From Desulfocapsa sp. (GTDB lineage: Bacteria; Desulfobacterota; Desulfobulbia; Desulfobulbales; Desulfocapsaceae), in assembly GCA_016765495.1 (NCBI GenBank), contig JAESPV010000023.1, positions 1 to 34,611 on the forward strand: a stretch of DNA of 34,611 bases, written 5' to 3'. Both the position numbers and the translations under genes were made by a program. Shown one piece after another: positions 8,790 through 17,121 of this stretch. The notes beneath the pieces were generated by a model. It saw only the letters and a program-made list of their open reading frames with translations, ran no database searches and was not told where the DNA came from. The first letter of the stretch is position 1; every line of letters begins with the position of its first letter.

Positions 8790-8904
8790 AGTGCCTTGTG
8801 GGTATTTGTAACATTTCGCTATAAGGGATAATCCAGAATTTCCTGTTTTTAATTTTTTCTTTCATGGCGTAAGGCACTGAACACTTCACTATAAGGGTTA
8901 TCGG
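8790..8904. repeat. compound direct and inverted repeat, 8790-8904
   Basis: Two imperfect direct copies, 8811-8833 (ACATTTCGCTATAAGGGATA) and 8881-8903 (ACACTTCACTATAAGGGTTA), lie 70 bp apart. AGTGCCTT at 8790-8797 is inverted at 8871-8878 (AAGGCACT). They fill the gap between the HEAT-like gene and the fusion gene. A 42-codon open frame on the minus strand (8865 to 8740) runs through them, but I see no reason to call it a gene. It may be a small dispersed repeat. Confidence 0.5.
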
Positions 8905-9606
8905 TTATGCAGCTTGATCCTGCAAAGCAGAAGCGGCAAGTTCTGAAACAGAGAGTACTGAAATTTCACCATCGCTATACAAACGAACTTCCTGCTCATC
9001 GTCTAACAAGGACTGTAAGGCGTCATCCTGCACGCTTCCACCAAGGAGGCCCAGGGCTTTGGCTGCAAGTCCTCGTACTGTTGCATCCGCAGATTCAAGA
9101 TAGGGGAACAAATCGGGAATGATCTCTTTTTGCAGCAACAAAGCCTGACGTTTCTCTGCAAGTCGGCAGATGCCCCAGAGCACTCCGCGCTGCAGCGCTG
9201 GAAGCTCAAGGAAATTACCATCCTGATGTGCAAGAGGCCCATCAGGATGTATATAGGATATCAACATATGCAGATATTCATCACAGAGCCCATCATGATG
9301 ATACATTGCCTCTGCCATGGCCTCCGGTGCACCCCAGCCTATGCCGCCAGACTCATCATTAAGGCTCCAGATATAGCGCCGCATAATAATCCGCGCTGCC
9401 TCCATATCCTTATCTGCAAGCCGTGCGAGCACCTCGCCAAACACCGTTACGGTATGCCAGCGAAGCATTTCTTCAGGACGGCACAGGGCTGAAAAAAGTG
9501 GATTCACCAGTCCACGTTCATCATATTTTGCAAGTTCTCTAAGGCTTTTACCAAGATCCCCCTCTGCCAAAAGCGCAAGAACCTTTTTCTTAATTTTTCT
9601 GTTCAT
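8905..9606 (-). CDS. HEAT-like repeat protein (DVU0298-like)
   Basis: A soluble, helical protein of 233 aa. Helical repeats with alanine/leucine spacing (ESADATVRGLAAKALGLLG near the C-terminus) fit HEAT or PBS-lyase-like repeats, and a central IGWGAPEAMAEAMYHH segment resembles a family of sulfate-reducer proteins known as DVU0298-like. No catalytic motif is visible. I choose ATG 9606 rather than TTG 9621 or ATG 9612, because the run GAGGGG (9614-9619 on the complement) is then 7 nt upstream. Function is unknown; scaffold or enzyme-maturation roles are only guesses from the fold. Confidence 0.75.
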   Translation of the reverse strand: MNRKIKKKVLALLAEGDLGKSLRELAKYDERGLVNPLFSALCRPEEMLRWHTVTVFGEVLARLADKDMEAARIIMRRYIWSLNDESGGIGWGAPEAMAEAMYHHDGLCDEYLHMLISYIHPDGPLAHQDGNFLELPALQRGVLWGICRLAEKRQALLLQKEIIPDLFPYLESADATVRGLAAKALGLLGGSVQDDALQSLLDDEQEVRLYSDGEISVLSVSELAASALQDQAA

Positions 9607-9683
9607 CAACATGCCCCTCAAACAGTAATTATTATCAAGAAGACAATAAACATACAGATGAGGATGGCAAGGTCTCCATCTGA

Positions 9684-10187
9684 CTATTTAACAGGCAAGG
9701 TAAATACCCGTTTTGAGAGTTCTGAATCAAGCAGAAATAAACCACTGGAGTCATTGCCGATTAAACGAAGCCTGTCCACGATTTCACCAACTGTGGCCTC
9801 TTCTTCAACCTGCTCAGTGATAAACCAGTCCAAAAAGGCCTTTGTTGCGTGATCACGAACATCAAGTGCCACGTCAATCAGATCATTGATAAGCTCCGTC
9901 ACCCCTTCTTCGTGGGCGAGGACATGTTCAAATGCATCAAATGGTGACTCCCACTGAGTTTGTGGTTTGGCAATGGCTTCAAACTGGACACGTCCCCCAC
10001 GTTCATGAACATAGTCATAGATTTTCATGCCATGGAACATCTCTTCCTGTACCTGGGCACGCATCCATTTTGCAAATCCCGAAAGGCTGATTGACTGAAA
10101 ATAAGATTCCATTGCCAGGTATAGATAGCTGGAATATAACTCTGCATTCACCTGTTTGTTTAAGGCTTTTTCCATTTTCTTTTTCAT
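9684..10187 (-). CDS. ftnA: bacterial ferritin
   Basis: Non-heme ferritin of 167 aa that oxidises Fe(II) and stores iron in a 24-mer cage. The four-helix bundle is evident, with ferroxidase ligands in NAELYSSYLYL (Glu), EEMFHGMKIYD (Glu and His) and HEEGVTELINDLIDVA (Glu). The fourth-helix segment FLDWFITEQVEEEATVGEIVDRL is typical of FtnA, not of heme-binding bacterioferritin. The start is ATG 10187, 7 nt after a GAGGAG SD. An in-frame ATG at 10202 overlaps that SD and is rejected. The gene has its own upstream region with a palindrome. Confidence 0.93.
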   Translation of the reverse strand: MKKKMEKALNKQVNAELYSSYLYLAMESYFQSISLSGFAKWMRAQVQEEMFHGMKIYDYVHERGGRVQFEAIAKPQTQWESPFDAFEHVLAHEEGVTELINDLIDVALDVRDHATKAFLDWFITEQVEEEATVGEIVDRLRLIGNDSSGLFLLDSELSKRVFTLPVK

Positions 10188-10220
10188 TGTGATACTCCTC
10201 ATTTAATTTTAGCAAAACGT

Positions 10221-10254
10221 ACTATAAGCTTCTGTAATAACAAACATCGATGTT
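10221..10254 (-). promoter_or_regulatory. candidate ferritin promoter with palindromic operator
   Basis: On the minus strand TATAGT (10221-10226 on plus as ACTATA) is a good -10 box, about 35 nt before the ftnA start. The place of the -35 box is taken by the perfect 12-bp palindrome AACATCGATGTT (10243-10254). A regulator binding there could repress or activate. It does not look like a classic Fur box. Confidence 0.4.
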
Positions 10255-10312
10255 AAACGGTAAGCCCAGCACTCTTTTCAGTATCCCCTTGAAAGTATGA
10301 GTACCTTTACCA

Positions 10313-11380
10313 TTATCCATCATCAATCCTCTTCATTCCTTCCATAAGCATTCCCATAAATCCTCCAAGAATGTCAAGCTCAGCATCACGCTTACTCAAA
10401 CCATAAACAAACTTGAACCGCCCATTACTGATGGCCAGGATATCATAAAAAGCTTCACGACCATCCTTTGAATTATAGGTCGCAAACACAAGCTCCCCCC
10501 CATTAAATAAAAGGGTCGCATTTTTCTCCCCGACCTCCAATTTTAAGCGGCCGGTTTTCTGGTTTGAATTGATCATTTGACACAGTTCAAGGGGAGGAAT
10601 ATCTGCAAGCTGTCCTACCATTCCAGAAGATAATTCTTCAGCACGCTGGTCGTTGATGGTAGTAATACGGCTCACCAGAAGTTTATAGAAAAACACCTGG
10701 AGGGTTGGAAAGCGGTTTAAAACATGACGAAAATTCTTCTGACTAAGGCTTGCAATCTGGCAGGGTTCCATGGCCATGATTGTTGTGGTAACACGATCCC
10801 CTGACAAAAGGCTCATCTCTCCAAAAACATCACCACGCCCCATTTCAGCAAGCGTCACCCCGTCCTCATCCAAAACTTCTACTTTCCCGGAGACAATAAT
10901 AAAGAGACTTGAAGCGGAATCACCCTTCTGGATAATAGGAAAACCCCAGTTGTAATTCTCGAAAACAAGTAGAGTGACAAGATCAAGGAGATCATCATCG
11001 GATAGTGGCTGGAATATCTCAATGGTACGGAGAAGACCGGCATAACGGCCGGTTGATTTCAACTTTTCACGCCGCTCGGCAGCGGCAAGAAGTTTCATCT
11101 GGATGGTTGCGAATTCTTTTTCTTTTTTAAATTCAAAACGGATAATACCGGTGCAGCCACCACACTCAAATTTTGTTTTCTTTTTACTCCCTTGAAGATA
11201 ACGCTCATAAGCAATATCTTCGGAGGTAAGTTCAAGGATATCTTTTGTCAGAACAAGACAGGTGGGCTTAGCTGCCGGCAGTTTGAGAATCCCGGAGTCT
11301 ACATGCAATTCTTCACCCACATTATAAAGCGGGCAATGTCTCTCTTCGGTGATAATAAAAACACCGTTACGAAATTGCAT
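10313..11380 (-). CDS. cyclic nucleotide-binding domain protein with DUF4388 (PATAN-type) domain
   Basis: A 355-aa cytoplasmic protein in three parts. Residues 1-110 are a small N-terminal domain with a C73xxC76 knuckle (FECGGCTGII). Residues 118-240 are a cyclic-nucleotide-binding fold (IIQKGDSASSLFIIVSGKVEVL, then GDVFGEMSLLSGDRVTTTI with the phosphate-cassette-like Glu and R196). Residues 250-345 are a DUF4388 domain (IPPLELCQMINSNQKTGRL, FNGGELVFATYN), a type linked to regulation through protein contacts. There is no DNA-binding helix-turn-helix, so it is unlikely to be a CRP-type factor. SD GAGGAAAG precedes ATG 11380, and the membrane-protein gene ends 18 bp upstream, so the two probably form an operon. 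Ligand is unknown. Confidence 0.8.
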   Translation of the reverse strand: MQFRNGVFIITEERHCPLYNVGEELHVDSGILKLPAAKPTCLVLTKDILELTSEDIAYERYLQGSKKKTKFECGGCTGIIRFEFKKEKEFATIQMKLLAAAERREKLKSTGRYAGLLRTIEIFQPLSDDDLLDLVTLLVFENYNWGFPIIQKGDSASSLFIIVSGKVEVLDEDGVTLAEMGRGDVFGEMSLLSGDRVTTTIMAMEPCQIASLSQKNFRHVLNRFPTLQVFFYKLLVSRITTINDQRAEELSSGMVGQLADIPPLELCQMINSNQKTGRLKLEVGEKNATLLFNGGELVFATYNSKDGREAFYDILAISNGRFKFVYGLSKRDAELDILGGFMGMLMEGMKRIDDG

Positions 11381-11398
11381 AGGCTTTCCTCACTGACC

Positions 11399-11731
11399 TC
11401 AGTCAGAACGTCCAAAAAATAGATACATCAGAAAACCAAGTAACGCTGCACCACCAAATACCACCGGCAAAATCTTTCCAACCTGCACCTCCCCACCCAC
11501 AATTAATGTATTCATATAGTCAGTACCGCTCACATACCAAACACCTACAAAAGCAGCAACAACGATTAGATCCCTGAAGGACTGTTTATACAGAAGATAC
11601 ATGACAAACAACACGAAAGGAACCAGAAACCAGGGGTTAGTAAACAAGCCGACATAGTCAACATTTGCAACCTGCTCCTGGACGTGAGTCGAATCAAACC
11701 AACTCAACATCTTGTCAAAAAAATCTCCCAT
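11399..11731 (-). CDS. small inner-membrane protein, unknown function
   Basis: A 110-aa protein, not recognised as a named family. A short hydrophilic head (about 1-25) is followed by three hydrophobic stretches: PWFLVPFVLFVMYLLY (about 33-48), LIVVAAFVGVWYV (about 55-67) and ILPVVFGGAALLGFLMYLFF (about 87-106). SD GAGGAG precedes ATG 11731. It is the first gene of a pair with the cyclic-nucleotide/DUF4388 protein, suggesting a membrane partner for that regulator; this is inference from position only. Confidence 0.75.
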   Translation of the reverse strand: MGDFFDKMLSWFDSTHVQEQVANVDYVGLFTNPWFLVPFVLFVMYLLYKQSFRDLIVVAAFVGVWYVSGTDYMNTLIVGGEVQVGKILPVVFGGAALLGFLMYLFFGRSD

Positions 11732-11860
11732 TAATATTGCTCCTCTATTGTTTTCAGACCTGCAATGCTTTCGACAAAAAACACCTCAAACCCGGAAATT
11801 GTAACCGTTTGGAGAGTACCAAGGGTTCCCCCCAAGGGTACTGCTTTCAGAGCACATTCG

Positions 11861-11905
11861 AATCGCCATGCGAGCTATAGTAATTCATCCGTGAACATGG
11901 CGATT
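11861..11905. repeat. 10-bp inverted repeat in the 11732-12402 intergenic region
   Basis: AATCGCCATG at 11861-11870 is the exact inverse of CATGGCGATT at 11896-11905, with a 25-nt loop. Just before it CCAAGGG occurs twice (about 11818-11836). The 670-bp gap from 11732 to 12402 otherwise holds only AT-rich sequence and the kinase promoter. Short open frames there have no recognisable protein character. The hairpin could be a structured leader for the minus-strand membrane gene or an operator. Confidence 0.5.
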
Positions 11906-12298
11906 AGGGCGACAATAAGTGCTAGCTGAATACTTACCTTGCATCAAAGATGCGCCCTTTGACAGTTGTACTTTTTTCTATTTTAGCGCAAGAATTTATT
12001 TTTTTCACCTACCTTTTCTTTTTCAGTGGCAGATGCTCCTGTTTCAACCTCACAATACAATATTAGCAACAGTCCACAGGGCTCCCCCCATAATTGCTTA
12101 TATTTTCGCATTTACTCCCCAACGAGATGGTGCGTTTGTAACACTTCCCGTGCAGCCGAACACTCAAGAAAAACATTCTGAGACTCAACTCTCTGGTACA
12201 CAACTTATGAGTCCCAAATAACAAAAACCTCAACCACCCATACTACGAGAACTTCTTTAAAATTCAATTAATAATAGAACGATAAAAACAGAACCACC

Positions 12299-12327
12299 TT
12301 GACAACAAAACCAATTAAAAATACACT
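12299..12327 (+). promoter_or_regulatory. candidate sigma-70 promoter of the histidine kinase gene
   Basis: A perfect TTGACA at 12299-12304 is followed, after 17 bp, by TACACT at 12322-12327. Transcription would start near 12334, about 70 nt before the ATG at 12403. Confidence 0.6.
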
Positions 12328-12402
12328 TTAGCTAGTAATGGGTATTTATCGATATGATGAGGTGGAATTCTTGGACAGGTAACTTTATTCTGGTAGGGCA
12401 GC

Positions 12403-15066
12403 ATGCTGACACGGCCATACAACCACATGTTATTAAAGTATTTTCTTGCCGTTTTTGTGACAGGACTCTGTTTCTTGTATGCTATGTGGTTTTTCCATGA
12501 CAAGTACGTTTTGAATACTGAGAAGCAACATATTACACGCCAAGCTGCAAGCTACCTGGCCACAAATAAACAGAAGCTCAACGACACTTTCCGTGTAATT
12601 ATAAAGGATCTACTGACCCTTGCCAGAACACATGAACACAAATTAACAGGAAACGATGCATCGCAACACAAGGATCTGCTCCATGATTTTCTTGTCTATT
12701 CCAACGGAAAGAAAATATATGACCAGATTCGATATATTGACGAAACAGGCCAGGAGGTAATACGGATCAATTACAACCAAGGCCAACCCGTTGTTGTCCC
12801 TAAAGAGCAACTTCAAAACAAGGCGAAGCGCTACTATTTCACCGACACCACCAGCCTGAAGAAAGGTGAGATATTTATCTCTCCCCTGGACTTAAATATT
12901 GAACATGGCCTAATAGAAAAACCCGAAAAACCGATGATACGCTTTGGCACGCCCGTCTTTGATCACCTTGGTATCAAAAAAGGCATTCTACTTTTGAATT
13001 ATTACGGCGACCATCTGCTTTCCCTTTTAGCTCAGACAACTACGTGGGATCCTGGATTTTTAATACTGCTCAACAATCAGGGATATTGGCTCAAAAGCAA
13101 CATTCCCGGCGAAGCATGGGGATTTATGTATGAGAAGCAGTCGCTAACATTTGCCAATCGCTTCCCTTCCTTTTGGGAGCAAATTTCAAACAGCAATAGT
13201 GGATATTTTTTTTCCCCGAACGGGTTGATTGCATACACCACTGTTTTTCCGCTGGAAGAAATTAGAGCAGCTGCCTCAAGTACTGGATCGGGAAGACCTT
13301 TTGATGTGAGTATATCTCCACTGGACAAGAAGGGATACCCATGGAAAATGGTATATCAAATCCCATCAGAGACTATTCAGGCTATCTCCCAAAATCATCG
13401 AAGCAGTCAACTCCTGCTGTTTCTTCCTCTTGTAGTAATCATTACCATTTTTTCGATACTTTTGGCGACCTTACTAGTGAAACGGCACACAAGTCATGAA
13501 AAACTCGTAAAAAGTAAGCGCACACTAACCGCCCTGCTCGCAAAAAGTAACCAGGCACAAGAAGCATTACAGGAAAAGACAACAACACTCGACAACATCC
13601 TCCACAGTGCAAAGGCAGTGGCCATAGCCACCACTGATATGAACTTTGTCATTACCTATTATAACCGAATGGCTGAAAAGTTCTTTGGCTATACTGCCGC
13701 TGAGGTAATCGGAAAGACTGTGATGGAAATACATCGAATGAAAGATGTCAATACAGAGCACTTTCAGCATGCAGTCGACATAGTCCATCAGAAAGGGGAG
13801 TATTGCTATTCCCTAGCCCAACAGACAGACGATGGTATTCGTGAACTGGATAGCACAGTGGCTGGTATCTTTGATGCTGATCACAATTTAACTGGCTACT
13901 CCTTGTTTGCCTATGATGTTACAGAGCACAAACAACAGAAAAGAGAACTGCAACGTTTGCAGACCGCCATTGAACAGACATCAGAAACTGTGGTTATTAC
14001 TGATTCCGAAGGAACCATCCAATATATTAACCCCGCTTTTGAAAAGCTTACCGGATATACCGCTGACGAGGCAATCGGAAATAACCCAAGTATTCTGAAA
14101 AGTGAAAAGCATCCTACTTCATTCTATGAAAATATGTGGCTCACGCTAAAACGGGGCGAGGTCTGGCGCAGCAATTTGATCAATAAGAAAAAAGATGGAT
14201 CTCTATTTGAGGAAGAGGCTAGCATTTCCCCTGTTTTGAACGCAGAAGGCCAAATCATCAACTTTATAGCTGTTAAACGTGATGTAAGCAAAGAAGTAAT
14301 TCTCGAGCAACAACTGCGTCAGGCCGCTAAAATGGAAGCAATCGGCACCTTGACCGGTGGTATCGCCCATGACTTCAACAATATTCTCACGGGTATTCTT
14401 GGGTACACTCAACTGATGCAAACAAAAGCAGCTGCCTGCGACCCCATACAAAAAGACCTGGAACAGGTGATTTTAGCTGGTAAAAGAGCAGTTGACCTAG
14501 TTAGCCAGCTCCTCACTTTCAGTCGTCAGGGGGAAGCTCTTCCCCGCAAACCACTCAGAATCCAGCCTGTTATCAGAGAGGTACTCCAGCTCGTAAGAGT
14601 GGCACTGCCGGCGACAATCCTGATCAAGGAGAAACTTGTTGCTGACAAAAGCCTGATATTAGCAGATCCCACCCAGATGCATCAACTGTTAATGAATCTT
14701 GTAATCAATGCCAAACATGCCATGGGTGATGATCCGGGTACGCTAACGGTTTCCCTGGTTAAAGTCCTGTTCACAGATTCCTGTCAACCTGACAATTGTC
14801 CAGCATTAAAACCCGGCCCCTATTTTGATCTGTGTATCAGTGATACGGGTTGCGGCATGGATGAATCGATCCAGGAAAAGATATTTGAGCCGTTTTTTAC
14901 TACCAAAAGAGCCGGTCAGGGAACCGGACTTGGTATGTCTGTCGTTCACGGTATTATCAAAGAGCATGAAGGAGAGATTACCGTCAGCAGCGCATCACAA
15001 CAAGGAACAACATTTCATATCTATTTACCCGTGATTGAGGATGTCCCTCTAAACAAGCATCAATGA
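12403..15066 (+). CDS. membrane sensor histidine kinase with two PAS domains
   Basis: An 887-aa sensor kinase. TM1 is about 12-31 (LKYFLAVFVTGLCFLYAMWF), then a large periplasmic Cache-like sensor to about 340, then TM2 about 343-367. Two PAS domains follow at about 395-510 (NMNFVITYYNRMAEKFFGYT) and 520-640 (TIQYINPAFEKLTGYTADEA). A HisKA segment has phosphoacceptor H656 in GGIAHDFNNILTGILGY, an H-box typical of kinases paired with stand-alone or fused receivers. The HATPase has N-box LVINAKHAMG, G1 ISDTGCGMD, F-box EPFFTTK and G2 GQGTGLGMSVV. All core residues are present. The stop overlaps the next ATG by 4 bp, but that gene is a wrecked receiver, so the natural phosphate acceptor may be lost. 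Signal is unknown. Confidence 0.92.
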   Translation: MLTRPYNHMLLKYFLAVFVTGLCFLYAMWFFHDKYVLNTEKQHITRQAASYLATNKQKLNDTFRVIIKDLLTLARTHEHKLTGNDASQHKDLLHDFLVYSNGKKIYDQIRYIDETGQEVIRINYNQGQPVVVPKEQLQNKAKRYYFTDTTSLKKGEIFISPLDLNIEHGLIEKPEKPMIRFGTPVFDHLGIKKGILLLNYYGDHLLSLLAQTTTWDPGFLILLNNQGYWLKSNIPGEAWGFMYEKQSLTFANRFPSFWEQISNSNSGYFFSPNGLIAYTTVFPLEEIRAAASSTGSGRPFDVSISPLDKKGYPWKMVYQIPSETIQAISQNHRSSQLLLFLPLVVIITIFSILLATLLVKRHTSHEKLVKSKRTLTALLAKSNQAQEALQEKTTTLDNILHSAKAVAIATTDMNFVITYYNRMAEKFFGYTAAEVIGKTVMEIHRMKDVNTEHFQHAVDIVHQKGEYCYSLAQQTDDGIRELDSTVAGIFDADHNLTGYSLFAYDVTEHKQQKRELQRLQTAIEQTSETVVITDSEGTIQYINPAFEKLTGYTADEAIGNNPSILKSEKHPTSFYENMWLTLKRGEVWRSNLINKKKDGSLFEEEASISPVLNAEGQIINFIAVKRDVSKEVILEQQLRQAAKMEAIGTLTGGIAHDFNNILTGILGYTQLMQTKAAACDPIQKDLEQVILAGKRAVDLVSQLLTFSRQGEALPRKPLRIQPVIREVLQLVRVALPATILIKEKLVADKSLILADPTQMHQLLMNLVINAKHAMGDDPGTLTVSLVKVLFTDSCQPDNCPALKPGPYFDLCISDTGCGMDESIQEKIFEPFFTTKRAGQGTGLGMSVVHGIIKEHEGEITVSSASQQGTTFHIYLPVIEDVPLNKHQ

Positions 15067-15349
15067 ACAATCACTGCAAGGTTGACGAACACATACTGCT
15101 TGTTGATGATGAGACAGTACTGCTAACGATGACGGAACAATTGTTAAACAATCGTGGTTGCATAATCACATCTTTCAGCAGCTCTCCGGAAAGGAAACAC
15201 TAATGGCGTCTAAACATGATCCTCAGGACTCTTCGGTGCTTTTATGTGCTTATTTAGCGATATCTTCAACAAGGAAAATATCGGGGTTCTTGGCATCAGT
15301 GAGTATATACAAAACCCCATCAATGCATACATATTGATAAGCACAATTA
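15063..15349 (+). pseudogene. degraded response regulator receiver (REC) gene
   Basis: ATG at 15063 overlaps the kinase stop (ATGA). The first 46 codons, to TAA at 15201-15203, read as the start of a receiver: HILLVDDETVLLTMTEQLL with the acidic pair, then NNRGCIITSFSSS. A second frame from 15203 reads HDPQDSSVLLC, resembling the segment before the conserved threonine/serine. A third frame from 15244 reads SDIFNKENIGVLGISEYIQ then NPINA, resembling the receiver end with KP changed to NP. About 30-40 residues, including the phosphorylated aspartate, are missing. The pattern is an internal deletion plus two frame changes. It was probably the single-domain partner of the kinase. No function is expected. 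Confidence 0.8.
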
Positions 15350-15412
15350 ACATTTGCATATCAGTATGGTTGATGATATTTTTCAATAAACACTTATTAA
15401 ACGAGGCAACAA

Positions 15413-17053
15413 ATGACTATCAAAAAAAGAATAGGGCTTCTTTCACTGACCCTGGTCGCCCTACTGTCACTCACTGCTGTACTTCAATCTCAGTCGGTTG
15501 GCAGGATAAGCAACCAGTGGACGGAATATCAGGAGAATGCGCTGCTGCGTCAGAATCTTCTGGCTGAAATCAAATCTCAGTTTGGTTACGGTGGTTTTAT
15601 CCATAATTTTAAGAACCATGTTCTCCGTGGAACGCAGAAATACGCTGACCGGTTTATGCAAAACAGGAATCGTATGTATCAGGCATTCACTGCTTATGAA
15701 AGTCTAACTCTTTCTCCGGAAGAGCGTAGAGCGCTGAAAACTGTGCATGGCGTAGCCACACAGTATGCTGAGGCGATTAATTTATCTGTTGCCATGCACA
15801 ACAGTGGTAAAAGCAGTATTGAGATTGATAAGGCTGTAAAAATTAACGATTCTCCAGCATTTGAGGCTTTTCTTATGCTTGAAGAGGAAATCAAAGCACT
15901 GGAAAAGGCGGCTGAGGAATCCCTGAACGATTCTATCCGAACACTTCGATTGCTCATGCTGATAACCGGGATTGTTTTAGTGATATTTTTACTACTCTTC
16001 TTTTCATTTCTTATAACGGTTGGACGACGTCTTTCCAGTATCGAGCAGGCAACCGTAGAGGTGGGTAAGGGAAACTTCTCCTTCCCCATTCCAGTACAGG
16101 GCAATGACGAAATCTCTTCCATCGGCAAGGCGCTTGTTGCTATGTCTGGAAAATTGAAGGCAGTTCTCAGTCAAATCCAGAAACAGGCAGAAGCCCTCTC
16201 AGTCTCCTCAAATACGTTATCTGGTATTTCAAATGAGCTCTTGGATGGCACAAAAGATGCCTCCAGCCAAGCGGTGAGTGTGGCCGCAGCAACAGAAGAG
16301 ATGAGCAGCAATATGAACTCGGTGGCAGCGGCAAGTGAAGAAGCCTCCACCAATGTCAGTATGGTTTCCAGTGCCATTGAAGAAATTCTCTGCTCAATTG
16401 ACGAAGAAACAAAACTGACAACCAAGGCACAACAGATCACACGCAGCGCTGTGGGGTTAGCTGCAAGCTCTTCTGGAAAAGTTGATGCCCTTGGTACTGC
16501 AGCAGAAGAGATCAGCAAGGTCACCGAAGTAATCACAGAAATCTCAGAGCAAACCAATCTGCTTGCATTAAATGCAACTATTGAAGCGGCCAGGGCCGGT
16601 GAGGCGGGGAAAGGATTTGCTGTGGTAGCCAATGAGATTAAAGAACTGGCAAAACAGACATCTGCTGCAACAGGAGAGATCAAGAAAAAAATCACCTCAA
16701 TCCAGGGTTCGACCAACGAGACAGTGACCGAAATACGACAAATCAGCCAAGTCATCACTGAAGTAGACAGTATTGTGACAGAAATCGCAGTGGCAGTTCA
16801 GGAACAGAGTGCAACATCAGGGGAAATTTCCCAAAACATAATACAGGCAGCAGAAGGGATTTCCGAGGTGAATGAAAATGTGGCGCAGACCTCAGCGGTA
16901 TCAGCAGAAATTGCCCAGAACATTGCAGAAACCAGTAATGTTGTAGCAAGTCTCTCCGAGAATGGGAAAAACATTAAAGATACAGCAGAGCAGCTTGCCG
17001 GTCAGGTTTCTCTGCTCAATAATCTGACAGAACAATTCCAGCAGAAACAGTAA
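15413..17053 (+). CDS. methyl-accepting chemotaxis protein
   Basis: A 546-aa transmembrane chemoreceptor. TM1 is about 7-25 and TM2 about 179-202. Between them is a ~150-residue helical periplasmic sensor whose start carries [17 protein letters not shown], a conserved motif in several deltaproteobacterial receptors. A HAMP domain (about 203-256) and signalling hairpin (about 280-540) follow; the tip [20 protein letters not shown] and [18 protein letters not shown] is canonical for CheW/CheA contact. The C-terminus (EQFQQKQ) has no methyltransferase-tethering pentapeptide. SD GAGGC precedes ATG 15413. A weak promoter (TTGCAT 15354, TATTTT 15377, 17-bp gap) lies upstream. No other che gene is in the window. 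Confidence 0.94.
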   Translation: MTIKKRIGLLSLTLVALLSLTAVLQSQSVGRISNQWTEYQENALLRQNLLAEIKSQFGYGGFIHNFKNHVLRGTQKYADRFMQNRNRMYQAFTAYESLTLSPEERRALKTVHGVATQYAEAINLSVAMHNSGKSSIEIDKAVKINDSPAFEAFLMLEEEIKALEKAAEESLNDSIRTLRLLMLITGIVLVIFLLLFFSFLITVGRRLSSIEQATVEVGKGNFSFPIPVQGNDEISSIGKALVAMSGKLKAVLSQIQKQAEALSVSSNTLSGISNELLDGTKDASSQAVSVAAATEEMSSNMNSVAAASEEASTNVSMVSSAIEEILCSIDEETKLTTKAQQITRSAVGLAASSSGKVDALGTAAEEISKVTEVITEISEQTNLLALNATIEAARAGEAGKGFAVVANEIKELAKQTSAATGEIKKKITSIQGSTNETVTEIRQISQVITEVDSIVTEIAVAVQEQSATSGEISQNIIQAAEGISEVNENVAQTSAVSAEIAQNIAETSNVVASLSENGKNIKDTAEQLAGQVSLLNNLTEQFQQKQ

Positions 17054-17060
17054 TAATAAC

Positions 17061-17121
17061 GTAACTTGCATGATGATGAGTTATTGAGTAAAGCGATTTA
17101 ATACCTCATCATGCAAGTTAC
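17061..17121. terminator. hairpin between convergent MCP and recD genes
   Basis: GTAACTTGCATGATGA at 17061-17076 is perfectly complementary to 17106-17121, a 16-bp stem with a 29-nt loop. The right arm ends on the first base of the recD stop codon. There is no strong T-run, so termination would be by stem strength in both directions or the element may be a repeat. Confidence 0.6.

Noticed and set aside
11919..12221. 100-codon plus-strand open frame in the intergenic region before the kinase.
   Set aside because: Composition is not protein-like, no SD, and no recognisable motif; it lies in AT-rich leader sequence.
15530..15600. Possible heme-binding site in the MCP sensor.
   Set aside because: A His and Lys-rich motif is present but no CxxCH or other defined heme ligand pattern is seen.
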